Shown: one piece after another, positions 15,583-23,374 of the stretch | How the letters are laid out: each line of letters begins with the position of its first letter | How positions within the stretch are numbered: position 1 is the stretch's first letter | IMG/VR virus record: IMGVR_UViG_3300022602_000343 | Location: 1 to 27,183 of that record | From: a virus | Direction: 5' to 3' (one strand) | DNA length: 27,183 bases | Position numbers and translations under genes: made by a program | Notes under the pieces: generated by a model | Databases searched by the model: none | What the model was told of the DNA's origin: nothing | Seen by the model: only the letters and a program-made list of their open reading frames with translations

Positions 15583-15780
15583 ATGATGGACGACCTAACC
15601 CCCGAAATGCGCCATGAGGAAGTTCTTGATCTAATTGAGATGATCCTCAATACTGCTGGGGTTAACGCAGGCCCCAAAATTTTCACTGCTATTTGTCAGC
15701 TAGACGCGGCCATCTGCGAGGCGCTCGGCCTCGACGTAAAAGTTCACGCAATGGCTGATAGCATTACTACGGCGGAATAA
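15583..15780 (+). CDS. Moron-like small acidic protein (65 aa), function unknown
   Basis: This is the only plus-strand gene inside the late region. The start at 15583 (or the next codon, 15586) is chosen because GGAG lies upstream in the sequence ATGGAGATTAAGATG. That layout is very close to the leader repeated before three early genes (ATGGAGATAGACATG). The 65-residue product (MMDDLTPEMRHEEVLDLIEM, AICQLDAAICEALGLDVKV) is acidic and helical and resembles nothing I recognise. Its end overlaps the convergent 562-residue gene by 14 bases. A single reversed gene with its own signals is typical of a moron or accessory gene expressed outside the lytic programme. Confidence 0.62.
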   Translation: MMDDLTPEMRHEEVLDLIEMILNTAGVNAGPKIFTAICQLDAAICEALGLDVKVHAMADSITTAE

Positions 15781-17455
15781 GCCCCCTCTGCACGTTTCTT
15801 TCATAGTTCGAGATGGTGTCTACCCATTCAGGGTCAGCTTTCTGCACGGGGATCTTCATGGTGAAAGCGCGTTGCGTGTGCGAAAGATTTTCGCCTTCAG
15901 GGCGCGTTTTCATAAAATCACGCCAGAACATTTTAAAGGGAATATCAGTTTGCGAACCACCAACATATCCCAGTCCCGGCAACCCGACGGGATAAGTTGT
16001 GTGACCAGAGCTAACAGCAGGCGCGCCAGGATTTACTTTTGCGATAGAAAAACCTGTTGAAAGATTGGGGCTATTAAGCAGCTCTGGCTGAGTTGCTGCA
16101 TATCGAATTGATGCCACATCCGGCACGCCAAGATCTTTCATAGGTTTGGTGTCAAAAGCTTTTGCAATAGATGACCGATAAGGGCCACCCATTTTCCAAA
16201 TTAATTGATCAAGATCCGGGTGCATAATGCCGGGCCATTGATTGGCGTAGGCCGTCTTTTTGTCAATTGGCGCTTTAGATGGCAAACTTTGAACAATTGA
16301 TTTGCGAATTGCATCATCAACCATTTCTGCTTCAGTTTTTGAAAAACCGCGTTGACGCGCAAGATCAACAAGCGGATTGGCAACCATGTGCGAAAAATCT
16401 GCGCCCTCTAAGCCCATCAACACATTGGCAAGATAAACATCTTTATCGCCTGCTATTTTTTTCGCTTCAGAAGCAGTGCTGGCCATTCTATCAATAATAT
16501 CAGCGCCAGAAGCTGCAACTTGTTTTTCCGGTTGAAGATCGCCCCAGTTCATGTAAAGAGGGCCGCCTTCCATAACCTGTGGATTGGTAAGTTTTTGACC
16601 GTTTATTTCTTTCAAAACGGATTGATCACCTCGGCTGCGATCCCAAGTTGCAGGCATATAAACGCCACCTTCAGTGGCAGACCAATCCATTGGTTTGCGG
16701 GGCGTGATTGCTTGATCTGGCGCATCAAAAACGGGACGCATTTCTTCAATCGGCGTGACAAGTTTTGTGCCTGATATTGGGTGCTTAAATGTTCCCATAC
16801 CCGCCATCGCCAATTCAGGCGAGTAATGCGCGGCCTTAGCCAATGCGGTTGGTAGAAAGTCAGGATTAGGCGATTCAGATGTTAAGTTTAACGCTCGACG
16901 CACCGGCCCAGACCCCAAAACAGTTTCACCCGCTTTGGCTTCCGCGCCCCCAATCCCGCCCGTCATAGCCAATCCGGCCAAATCCTGCGCACGTTGTATG
17001 CCTTCGTCGGACATGGGATTAACACGGCCAGCATAAACATCGCCCGGCAACATAGCGCCGCTATACAGCGAACCAAGAATCCCCGCAGTAGGATCAAAAT
17101 GCAAACTGCCTTCAGCATCACGAGAAAACGGCAAAATAGAACCGCGATAACTTTTATTTTCAATCGGTTGCGCCGACGCCTTCAGCGCTCTATCCACAAC
17201 ATCATTGCCGCCCACCGGCTGTGGCGGCATATCAGCGCCCTCAACCGTCGCCCTGCTCGTATCAGGCTTGTTGGCATAAATCGTCAACGGCCTTGCGTCA
17301 GACGCATCTGCATTTTGCCCAGCCGCGACAGCCGCCGCGTAATCAGCATCATCGTCTGGCGTCGGATCACCACCGTCGGCATACCCGCCGCGCATCAAGT
17401 GCTTCGCGATCATATGCGCGAAGCGGATGGCTTTCTGCGGGTCGTGATGCATCAT
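15767..17455 (-). CDS. Probable virion or ejected protein downstream of portal (562 aa)
   Basis: The ATG at 17455 overlaps the portal stop as ATGA. The N-terminus has HLMRGGYADGGDP, a KxGG/ADGG-like lead seen in many phage virion-region proteins. The middle and C-terminal part contains GGVYMPATWDRSRGDQ, KEINGQKLTNPQVMEGGPLY, GADFSHMVANPLVDLAR and KTAYANQWPGIMHPD. This order resembles a domain found in large polyvalent or internal virion proteins of phages, often without a defined function. Portal-adjacent position suggests a protein packaged and injected with DNA. No catalytic residues can be named. Its 3' half is noticeably more AT-rich than its 5' end. Confidence 0.62.
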   Translation of the reverse strand: MMHHDPQKAIRFAHMIAKHLMRGGYADGGDPTPDDDADYAAAVAAGQNADASDARPLTIYANKPDTSRATVEGADMPPQPVGGNDVVDRALKASAQPIENKSYRGSILPFSRDAEGSLHFDPTAGILGSLYSGAMLPGDVYAGRVNPMSDEGIQRAQDLAGLAMTGGIGGAEAKAGETVLGSGPVRRALNLTSESPNPDFLPTALAKAAHYSPELAMAGMGTFKHPISGTKLVTPIEEMRPVFDAPDQAITPRKPMDWSATEGGVYMPATWDRSRGDQSVLKEINGQKLTNPQVMEGGPLYMNWGDLQPEKQVAASGADIIDRMASTASEAKKIAGDKDVYLANVLMGLEGADFSHMVANPLVDLARQRGFSKTEAEMVDDAIRKSIVQSLPSKAPIDKKTAYANQWPGIMHPDLDQLIWKMGGPYRSSIAKAFDTKPMKDLGVPDVASIRYAATQPELLNSPNLSTGFSIAKVNPGAPAVSSGHTTYPVGLPGLGYVGGSQTDIPFKMFWRDFMKTRPEGENLSHTQRAFTMKIPVQKADPEWVDTISNYERNVQRGLIPP

Positions 17456-19767
17456 GGATAAACACCCTTCACCGGGGCCTTCACCTGAGCGGCTAGGCGT
17501 TCCTTTTCAAGGTCCATGCGGTCGCTGATATGGTCCTTGGCCATTTCCATCTGCTCAAGCTGGATCTTCGCCTGCCGATCCGCCGTGCGCTGGTCATCTT
17601 CCATTTGCTGCGATTGCAGCTTGATCGCGATTTCCTTGGCCTTCGTCTGCGCGTCCATCAACCGCGCCCGCGCCGTCATCAACTGGATCGGGTCAACCTG
17701 CGGCTGCTGTTGCTGAGACTGCGCGCCCTGTGTCGGCGCGAACGCGCCCTGTTGTATCTTCGCCTGCGACTCGGCGGCCTTGGCCTGAGCCATCATCATG
17801 CGGGCATTGGCGTCCTTTGTTTTGTTCGCCACATCGGCCTGCATCTTCATCATTTCAGGCGGCGGGGCGGCCTGTGCGTTCGGCGGGGCCATGAACTGCT
17901 GCGGGTTGCTCCACCCGATGGCCTGCAATGCCGCCATGTCGATCGCAATCGGGTCGTACATCGACGGATTGGCTGCCTGAAGCTGCTTGAGCGCCATGAT
18001 CTTCATCACGCGCTGACCGTGGCTCGCCGTGTTTGGGTCGGCCTGCGGCGTCAGATCGCAATCCTCAAGGGCCTTCAAAAACGTCTGCTCGTCCCAAGGA
18101 TACGACGCCTTCTTATTGCGCTGCCAGAAGCTTTCGGGATGCTCCTTAAAGCACTCGACCAGCAGCCGGAACTCCTCCGCCTGAGCGGCGTGCATCCTCT
18201 TATGAACCGCGTTCATGACCTTGGTCGCCTGCTCGATCATCGCGAGCGTCGTGCCCACCGGCGCATCCGCCCGACCCTCGCCGACTTGCGCCTCGCTCGT
18301 GCCGCCGATCCTTTGACCCGTCTGCTCGATCGCGCCGGCAAGCGACATCAGACCCGAACCGACATCCTTATACGGGAGCGGCATAATGGCTTGGTTGATA
18401 GGCAGACCGCCAGTTTTAACAAGCGCGCCTCCGCCCGGAGGCACGCGAAAGATATTTGTGTTCTGGCGCGCGCCAGTGTCGGCCATGAGGAAGCCGGGGA
18501 AATTCGCGTACATGCCAGCGTCAAGCATCTCACGCCACGCGGCGGTAAGAGCATTAGTTGTATTACCAAGTATATTAAGCAGACCAATATCGTAGAAACC
18601 AAGACCCGGAACGAAAGTATATTTGACAAAGCTAACTCTAGCTTCCGGCAAATTCGCATCATCTTCGTCGTAATTGCGAACGACAGAAAGTATTTTCTTA
18701 CTCGATACATCAATGGTGACTCTATAGGGGATTTCCAGTCCACTTTCTTTTCCCTTATATTTATGCTCGAAGCCCTTGATGTCGAGTTCGCAGTAACACT
18801 CGTAGATCTCGCGGTCGCGGTCATCCGGGCTTGTGCTATCAAGCGAAATACCCTGCTGGTCGCGCTTCTCGCGCTGCACCGCGTCAAGTTCCCGGGCCAT
18901 GGCCTGCGACAAGTCAACGTCGCGATAAACGCCGAGGATTTGCAGCCTCTTGACCGTCGACGGGCGCATCATAACCCGGTGCGTAATGCGCTTGGCGTTT
19001 CGCAAGTCGGTCGCGGCATTGTTCACAATCAGGTCGTCGGCGTCGACCGTTTCGCTGACGGGGCGATTGCGGAGCGGACAATAATAGACCTTCTTGAACG
19101 CAGTGCCGCCAAAGCCGAGCATCAACAGCATACGATCGGTGTCGGGATAATACTCGGTCGCGACACTGGTGAGATAGTGGTTCAGGTCGCGCTCGAGGGC
19201 GTTCGCTATCTGATCCTCGCCAAGATCGGCATTGTTATTGTCATTTCGGATTTTAACCGGGCCATCGGTTGGCAACAATTCCGACCGGGCGTTAGCCTGA
19301 AACCTCAATACGGCTTCCTGAAGCAGCGGGTGGCGGACCTTGCTCATGCCTTCGACTGGCGCACCATCCGAGGCCCCTTGAAGTCCCGGTATCTCGATTT
19401 TCAAACCTAGCAGCTTGATACCTAGCGCGCGATCCTCGACCCACTCTTTGCGGCTGTCTAGATCGTGCTCGATACCCCGCATCAACTCATCGCTGATACG
19501 GTAGAGTTCCATATCATCAATGTCATCGACAAGGTTCTCGAACCATCCCCGGTCTTTCCGCTCGTCGGCCTCCGACAGCGGCTTGCCATCAAGGCTAATC
19601 GTGACCGACCCGTCGCCGTGCTCGATCTTGACGATGGCGTTGCTATCGTCGAACTGCGGCTGATCCTCTCCATCGTCAACGGCCTCGACGACGACCTCGG
19701 TCCCGTCAACGGGAGCATCTGGCTCCGGCGGGCCGGGCAGGCGGATGTTGGGGTTCAGGCCGGCCAT
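17452..19767 (-). CDS. Portal protein
   Basis: The 771-residue product is in the size range of P22-type portals. After a disordered acidic N-terminus come SKVRHPLLQEAVLRFQANAR at about 142-161, LMLGFGGTAFKKVYYCP, and the wing/stem region with DAGMYANFPGFLMAD. The portal-typical GRADAPVGTTLAMIEQATKV falls at about 498-517. A Gln-rich coiled coil from about residue 630 to the end resembles a barrel-like extension. Portals form a dodecameric ring at one capsid vertex, through which the terminase pumps DNA. GGAGG precedes the ATG, and the start overlaps the previous stop as TGATG. Bases 18540-18790 (residues about 326-409) are unusually AT-rich, suggesting mosaic exchange. Confidence 0.87.
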   Translation of the reverse strand: MAGLNPNIRLPGPPEPDAPVDGTEVVVEAVDDGEDQPQFDDSNAIVKIEHGDGSVTISLDGKPLSEADERKDRGWFENLVDDIDDMELYRISDELMRGIEHDLDSRKEWVEDRALGIKLLGLKIEIPGLQGASDGAPVEGMSKVRHPLLQEAVLRFQANARSELLPTDGPVKIRNDNNNADLGEDQIANALERDLNHYLTSVATEYYPDTDRMLLMLGFGGTAFKKVYYCPLRNRPVSETVDADDLIVNNAATDLRNAKRITHRVMMRPSTVKRLQILGVYRDVDLSQAMARELDAVQREKRDQQGISLDSTSPDDRDREIYECYCELDIKGFEHKYKGKESGLEIPYRVTIDVSSKKILSVVRNYDEDDANLPEARVSFVKYTFVPGLGFYDIGLLNILGNTTNALTAAWREMLDAGMYANFPGFLMADTGARQNTNIFRVPPGGGALVKTGGLPINQAIMPLPYKDVGSGLMSLAGAIEQTGQRIGGTSEAQVGEGRADAPVGTTLAMIEQATKVMNAVHKRMHAAQAEEFRLLVECFKEHPESFWQRNKKASYPWDEQTFLKALEDCDLTPQADPNTASHGQRVMKIMALKQLQAANPSMYDPIAIDMAALQAIGWSNPQQFMAPPNAQAAPPPEMMKMQADVANKTKDANARMMMAQAKAAESQAKIQQGAFAPTQGAQSQQQQPQVDPIQLMTARARLMDAQTKAKEIAIKLQSQQMEDDQRTADRQAKIQLEQMEMAKDHISDRMDLEKERLAAQVKAPVKGVYP

Positions 19768-19979
19768 CAGGTATCCTCCAGGGCCTCCATTTCGGTCACG
19801 AACCGCTGGATGCCCTCCTGGGCGGCATAGTTATCAGATTTCGCGTGAATTTCATAGCGCCTGACAAAGTCATGGGGCGACCGGCCCCAGACCTCGACAG
19901 AATAGACCGTCAGGCCCTTGTGACCGGGCGGCGGCTCGCGAACAACGTCAACGGTGGCATTAGCCAGAACGCGAGGCAT
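19767..19979 (-). CDS. Small conserved protein between terminase and portal (70 aa)
   Basis: The start at 19979 has GGGA six bases upstream; an in-frame ATG at 19991, inside the end of the terminase gene, is the alternative. The product (PRVLANATVDVVREPPPGHK, YEIHAKSDNYAAQEGIQRFV) is a compact alpha/beta sequence of a kind often seen in the same slot between terminase and portal genes. Its function is unknown. Its stop overlaps the portal start by one base. Confidence 0.7.
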   Translation of the reverse strand: MPRVLANATVDVVREPPPGHKGLTVYSVEVWGRSPHDFVRRYEIHAKSDNYAAQEGIQRFVTEMEALEDT

Positions 19980-19980
19980 T

Positions 19981-21684
19981 TCATATCCCATACAATGGCG
20001 GCGGCTGTTTGGTCGCCGTGTAGTCCTTCGATTGATCTATCTCCGCCAAGCGCTCCGGCGACCGGGTCAGCAAGCCCAGATCGCGGAGGTGGCGCACACT
20101 CTGGCTGGTTGAATCAACCAAATCGTCATTTTTACCCTTTGGGAATATAGCAACTTGGTTGATGACCATTTCCGCCCATTCCTTGTCGGGCGCGTAAACC
20201 ATTCCCTCGGCGAACAAATGAGAAATAGAATGTAATCTAGCCAATTTGTCAAGATTACCGGGGTTGATAAGTTGAACGGCAAAATCCTCATGACCGAACA
20301 AGCGCCTTAATTCCTGAGAAACGCTTATTCCCGATGCCTTACCTTCGATCAGCAATTTATCAATTTTGTAATCTTTGCACACTTTTGCCACGCGAAGCAC
20401 AAGATCATTTATCTCAAGGCGCTCTTGGAAAGCATACATCAAAATGATTTTAGGCACCGCGTCGAGCTCGCTGGAGTATTGCGCCGTTGGCATTTCCATG
20501 CGCTTCCCATACCTGTCCACGTTTAACGTTGATCGCGCGTTTGCGTCGCCAGCAAACACACCCCAAATGGTGAGGGCTGAATAATCGTTTTCCTGCTTAG
20601 TGGTGTAAGCTGTATCCAGCGACGCGATGACATAGGAAAGCGGCGGGAAAACGGGATCATTCCACAGCAGCCAGTGCTCGCGCTTAATAACTCCACCGCC
20701 AGCAGGTTCAGGGCGCTGTTGCAATTGCCCAGCGGCGGCATATGGACCAAGCGTCTTTTCCAACTGCTTGACTTGCTCATCATCGAAACGCTCGGGCCAT
20801 AAAAGTTCGCCCGGAACCGTTCGAGGGTCTTTCCAAAGAATAGGCTCTCCATCCTCCGACTCTTCAGCGGGCACGAGAACCGTGTGAAAAGAACGATCAG
20901 GTTCGTATCTCATGGGCAAGCAAAGATGCGTCCAATCTCCCACCTGTTGTTCAAGAACATGACCGGAAATATCTCGTTCATTAAGCCGCTGGGCGACAAC
21001 AATGCGGCAACCTTGACCGGGCTTTGAGTTGTTCAGTCGATTATACCAAGCAGTGTTCCACCAGTTGATCGCGCCTTCCAGCATGGCTTCGCTGTTGGCT
21101 TCGGCGGCGTTATTAAGATCGTCGCCGATCAAATATGATCCGCCAAGGCCGGTTGTCGAACCGCCGACCGAAACCGCGATACGCGCGCCATTCTTATCGG
21201 TCTGGAACCGCGTCTTGGTGTTAACGTCGCCTAATAGCTTAAACCTATGCCCCCAATGCGCTTGATACCAATCGGATTGGATAAGCGCGCGACATTTAAC
21301 GCTATCCTGCAACGAAAGAGTAAGCGCATAACCGGCGCAAAGGAATTGAGCGCCAGGGCCAAGCAACATCGTATTGGCCTGTTGAGCCCAAACCCACGCC
21401 GGGAACATCGTGCCAACCACGGTGCTCTTCGAGAAGCGAGGCGGGACGTTTATCAGCAGGTTTTGAATGTATCCGTCAGCCGCCGATTCTAGGTGTTCGC
21501 ATATGGCTTGAAGCGCGTATCCACCATGCGCGAATGGCGCGCTATCAATGTGCGGCCAAGCGGCGACAGTGAAGTCGTAAAGAGAAGCCTCGAATACTTC
21601 GGATTCAATTTCAAGTTTGCGCGCGCGTATTTCGCGCAGCGTCGCCTCGCGATCAATCGACTTATCAAGCGCGATCGCGGGCAT
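19981..21684 (-). CDS. terL: Terminase large subunit (ATPase and nuclease)
   Basis: The 567-residue protein has the N-terminal motor and C-terminal nuclease layout of large terminases. Walker A is NVPPRFSKST (about 79-88) and Walker B is YLIGDDL (about 184-190), with DDL in place of the more common DDP. The coupling region follows (CRIVVAQRLNERDISGHVLE). RNase H-like nuclease acidic residues lie in IASLDTAY (D357), LIEGKASG (E447) and PKGKNDDLVDS (D520-D524). The enzyme cuts concatemeric DNA and drives it through the portal. It follows TerS after a two-base gap, with AAGGGC before the ATG. Confidence 0.93.
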   Translation of the reverse strand: MPAIALDKSIDREATLREIRARKLEIESEVFEASLYDFTVAAWPHIDSAPFAHGGYALQAICEHLESAADGYIQNLLINVPPRFSKSTVVGTMFPAWVWAQQANTMLLGPGAQFLCAGYALTLSLQDSVKCRALIQSDWYQAHWGHRFKLLGDVNTKTRFQTDKNGARIAVSVGGSTTGLGGSYLIGDDLNNAAEANSEAMLEGAINWWNTAWYNRLNNSKPGQGCRIVVAQRLNERDISGHVLEQQVGDWTHLCLPMRYEPDRSFHTVLVPAEESEDGEPILWKDPRTVPGELLWPERFDDEQVKQLEKTLGPYAAAGQLQQRPEPAGGGVIKREHWLLWNDPVFPPLSYVIASLDTAYTTKQENDYSALTIWGVFAGDANARSTLNVDRYGKRMEMPTAQYSSELDAVPKIILMYAFQERLEINDLVLRVAKVCKDYKIDKLLIEGKASGISVSQELRRLFGHEDFAVQLINPGNLDKLARLHSISHLFAEGMVYAPDKEWAEMVINQVAIFPKGKNDDLVDSTSQSVRHLRDLGLLTRSPERLAEIDQSKDYTATKQPPPLYGI

Positions 21685-21686
21685 CG

Positions 21687-22172
21687 TCAGCCCTTCGCCG
21701 CGCCCGTCTTGATGAGCGCCTTCTCAAGCGCCTCAAGCTCTTCGAGCGACAGGCCGGACACGTCCAGCTTGTTCGTGTTCTCGGTCTTGATCGGGCCGCC
21801 GTCAATACCCGAGACTTCGGTTCGCACCTTATCGCCGTATGTCTGCGGCGACACCTTCATGATGCGCCACTGCAAATGGTTCAGCTTCACGCGCGCGGAG
21901 TTGACGTTCTCCTCGCCGCACTCATCGGCGAGCTTCTTGGCGCGATAGAACTCATAATCAGCAAGAGCTTCCCGCGCGCGCGCGCATATTGTGGCAAATT
22001 CTGGATGAGCGACCTGCCACCTATAAACGGTCGTTCTATCGGGCATATCCTCGGCCTGACAAATCTCGACCAAATCCCTCCCGTTCGCCATTTCGACGAA
22101 GATGCGGTCGGCGATTTCGGGCGAGTATTTGCTTGGTCGACCAACTGGCCGGCCTGTCGGCTTGGTCGCCAC
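21687..22172 (-). CDS. terS: Terminase small subunit-like protein
   Basis: The start is GTG at 22172, with AAGGGAG eight bases upstream; it overlaps the gapR-like stop as TAGTG. The 161-residue product begins with a basic arm (TGRPVGRPSKYSPEIADRI), followed by a helix-turn-helix (VEICQAEDMPDRTTVYRWQV). The segment KVSPQTYGDKV comes before GIDGGPIK, typical of small terminases of this type. The protein recognises the packaging start on phage DNA and recruits the large subunit encoded immediately downstream. Confidence 0.88.
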   Translation of the reverse strand: MATKPTGRPVGRPSKYSPEIADRIFVEMANGRDLVEICQAEDMPDRTTVYRWQVAHPEFATICARAREALADYEFYRAKKLADECGEENVNSARVKLNHLQWRIMKVSPQTYGDKVRTEVSGIDGGPIKTENTNKLDVSGLSLEELEALEKALIKTGAAKG

Positions 22173-22444
22173 TACGCAAACTCCCTTTCAACAGCCGACT
22201 GCCCGAGGGGCAAATCGGCGAGCATCCCTAGGGCGACCATGTAAGTGTCGATCAGGGCCTGCTCGCGCATCCGTTTATCGGCATCCTGCTTCCGCATGGC
22301 AATGATTTTCTTGATGATTTTGGGATCAAAGCCATTTGACTTGGCTTCGATGTAAATTTCCTTAATTGATTCGGCGATGTCCGCCTTTTCGGCTTCCTGG
22401 CGCTCGATGCGCGACACAATTGATTGCAGTTGATTGTTTGTCAT
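22172..22444 (-). CDS. GapR-like nucleoid protein (DUF2312)
   Basis: The frame is open to a TTG at 22459, but GGAG eight bases before the ATG at 22444 marks the start, giving 90 residues, the usual length of the family. The sequence follows the DUF2312 pattern: LQSIVSRIERQEAEKADIAE, IKEIYIEAKSNGFDPKIIKK and MRKQDADKRMREQALIDTYM. GapR of Caulobacter forms clamps on overtwisted DNA ahead of polymerases and helps gyrase and topoisomerase IV. The family is typical of Alphaproteobacteria. Here it heads the packaging operon, directly before the small terminase, so a role in relieving supercoiling during replication or packaging is a reasonable inference. Confidence 0.88.
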   Translation of the reverse strand: MTNNQLQSIVSRIERQEAEKADIAESIKEIYIEAKSNGFDPKIIKKIIAMRKQDADKRMREQALIDTYMVALGMLADLPLGQSAVEREFA

Positions 22445-22595
22445 TCGATATTTCTCCAATTACGACTGCTATAGCGACCTCGGCCTGCCCGAGACAGAAT
22501 GAGCAGGGCTCCCGACATGGATCGCCGGCCACGAAGTCGGGCGGGGTATAGGCGCAGAGCGCGAGGGCCACCTGATCGACGATGTCCTGATCCAT
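22362..22595 (-). CDS. Small Cys-containing protein, possibly translated from a leaderless mRNA (77 aa)
   Basis: The ATG at 22595 lies six bases after a TATAAT, so a transcript from that promoter would begin at or next to the start codon, with no room for a ribosome-binding site. The first 50 residues (MDQDIVDQVALALCAYTPPD, GDPCREPCSFCLGQAEVAIA) look protein-like, with a CREPCSFC cluster, and resemble short phage proteins. The last 27 residues overlap the gapR-like gene in another frame by 83 bases and look less natural. The function is unknown. The reading frame could also be fortuitous, covering only the leader of the gapR-like gene. Confidence 0.5.
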   Translation of the reverse strand: MDQDIVDQVALALCAYTPPDFVAGDPCREPCSFCLGQAEVAIAVVIGEISNDKQSTAINCVAHRAPGSRKGGHRRIN

Positions 22596-22601
22596 GGGGC
22601 T

Positions 22602-22629
22602 ATTATAACCACGATCGCCGGAAAATCAA
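22602..22629 (-). promoter_or_regulatory. Late promoter, leftward
   Basis: On the minus strand TTGATT (22624-22629) is followed by a 16-base spacer and a perfect TATAAT (22602-22607). It is the best sigma70-like match on that strand and stands at the head of the whole packaging and structural block. The predicted transcript start falls on or next to the ATG at 22595. It diverges from the early promoter at 22679, leaving about 50 bases between the two -35 elements. Confidence 0.65.
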
Positions 22630-22678
22630 ATCCAACTAGTTATCGACAGACAATGTTCAATGAGGCGCATTTTTCTGG

Positions 22679-22707
22679 TTGACTATGCGAAATGGTTTCG
22701 GTATCTT
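22679..22707 (+). promoter_or_regulatory. Early promoter 1, rightward
   Basis: TTGACT (22679-22684), a 17-base spacer and TATCTT (22702-22707) form a sigma70-like promoter 27 bases before the first early ATG. The spacer contains operator copy 1. The same arrangement recurs at 24272-24300, where the -35 and -10 are better. Confidence 0.72.
22686..22702 (+). promoter_or_regulatory. Operator copy 1, TGCGAA-N5-TTCGGT
   Basis: TGCGAAATGGTTTCGGT is a partly symmetric 17-base site with inner palindrome CGAAATGGTTTCG, lying wholly between the -35 and -10 of early promoter 1. A protein bound here would exclude RNA polymerase. Two related copies lie at 24248 and 24279. Confidence 0.65.
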
Positions 22708-22720
22708 TGGATCATCAACT

Positions 22721-22736
22721 GATGGAGATAGACATG
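22721..22736 (+). promoter_or_regulatory. Repeated translation leader, copy 1
   Basis: GATGGAGATAGACATG is identical at three early gene starts. GGAG sits six bases before the final ATG. An in-frame ATG lies 12 bases upstream in every copy, so the N-terminus could also begin MEIDM, but spacing favours the second ATG. Confidence 0.75.
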
Positions 22737-23051
22737 ACAGCCAAAGCTAAAAAGAACGAAATCGTCGCAATTCAAACGCAACGCTCCAGCACGAAAATGC
22801 ACGGTAAGACCGAGCGTTACGTCACCTACAATCTCGCGCAGGCGACCCGCTGCAATCGCCAGGGCATTGTCGAATGTGTGCGATACGAGCCGCGCGGCCC
22901 CGAGTATATGCTGGATTACAACCAGCGCGCGATGGTGATCAGCGGCCCCAATCAGGATTTGGCGGCTCTCTTGTGGTCGTCGGATCAAAAGGAATACTCA
23001 ACCGCCGAGGAACTCAAGAACGCCATTCTTGGCGTCGCCACAACAGCTTGA
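22734..23051 (+). CDS. Early protein of unknown function (105 aa)
   Basis: First gene of the rightward early unit, started at 22734 by the repeated leader. The protein has a basic N-terminus (TAKAKKNEIVAIQTQRSSTK), then YVTYNLAQATRCNRQGIVEC and PEYMLDYNQRAMVISGPNQD, ending in an acidic helical tail. I recognise no family. Position directly behind the operator-controlled promoter suggests an early host-takeover or regulatory product, but nothing in the sequence shows what it does. Its TGA lies inside the leader of the next gene. Confidence 0.72.
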   Translation: MTAKAKKNEIVAIQTQRSSTKMHGKTERYVTYNLAQATRCNRQGIVECVRYEPRGPEYMLDYNQRAMVISGPNQDLAALLWSSDQKEYSTAEELKNAILGVATTA

Positions 23052-23065
23052 TGGAGATAGACATG
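23050..23065 (+). promoter_or_regulatory. Repeated translation leader, copy 2
   Basis: The same 16 bases as at 22721, here overlapping the stop codon of the preceding gene, which would couple translation of the two genes. Confidence 0.75.
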
Positions 23066-23374
23066 CCCGCTTTCGACTACATCTTCGACGAAGTCCCCTT
23101 GACCCTCGGCACGGACCACGAGTTCACGGCTCGGGGCGAGATCGAGATTTATTACACTTGCGGTCGTGGCGACGCCTCCGTTGGCGAAGGCCCTCGGTAC
23201 GTGGAGGCCGAGCCGGATCAGGAGCTGACGGTGATCCTGACCGACGAGAACGGCGACGACGTGATGGAAATCACGGTCGACTGGAAGGACCCCATCTATC
23301 ACGCCTTCATGAAGGAGAGGATGGACGACATCTATCAGGCGGCGGTGGACGAGGCATGGGGGTCGAGGTGGTGA
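23063..23374 (+). CDS. Acidic early protein of unknown function (103 aa)
   Basis: Started at 23063 by the second leader copy, this 103-residue protein is strongly acidic throughout (EVPLTLGTDHEFTARGEIEI, DQELTVILTDENGDDVMEIT) and ends in a helix (MKERMDDIYQAAVDEAWGSR). It looks like a small beta-rich domain followed by a helix. No family is recognised. The high acidity is reminiscent of DNA-mimic phage proteins, but that is speculation. Its 3' end overlaps the methyltransferase start by 19 bases. Confidence 0.72.
   Translation: MPAFDYIFDEVPLTLGTDHEFTARGEIEIYYTCGRGDASVGEGPRYVEAEPDQELTVILTDENGDDVMEITVDWKDPIYHAFMKERMDDIYQAAVDEAWGSRW

Noticed and set aside
15879-15894. Operator-like match TGCGAA-N5-TTCGC within the 562-aa gene
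   Set aside because: It fits the early operator well but sits in coding DNA with no promoter nearby. I leave it out as a feature; a genome-wide scan should include it.
17401-17424. Inverted repeat GCTTCGCG/CGCGAAGC near the 5' end of the 562-aa gene
   Set aside because: It lies inside coding sequence, has no T tract or promoter, and could arise by chance from the codons used there.
17530-19410. Plus-strand open frame of 626 codons antisense to the portal gene
   Set aside because: The opposite strand encodes a clear portal protein; the antisense translation is Leu/Arg-rich with no family features or ribosome-binding site.
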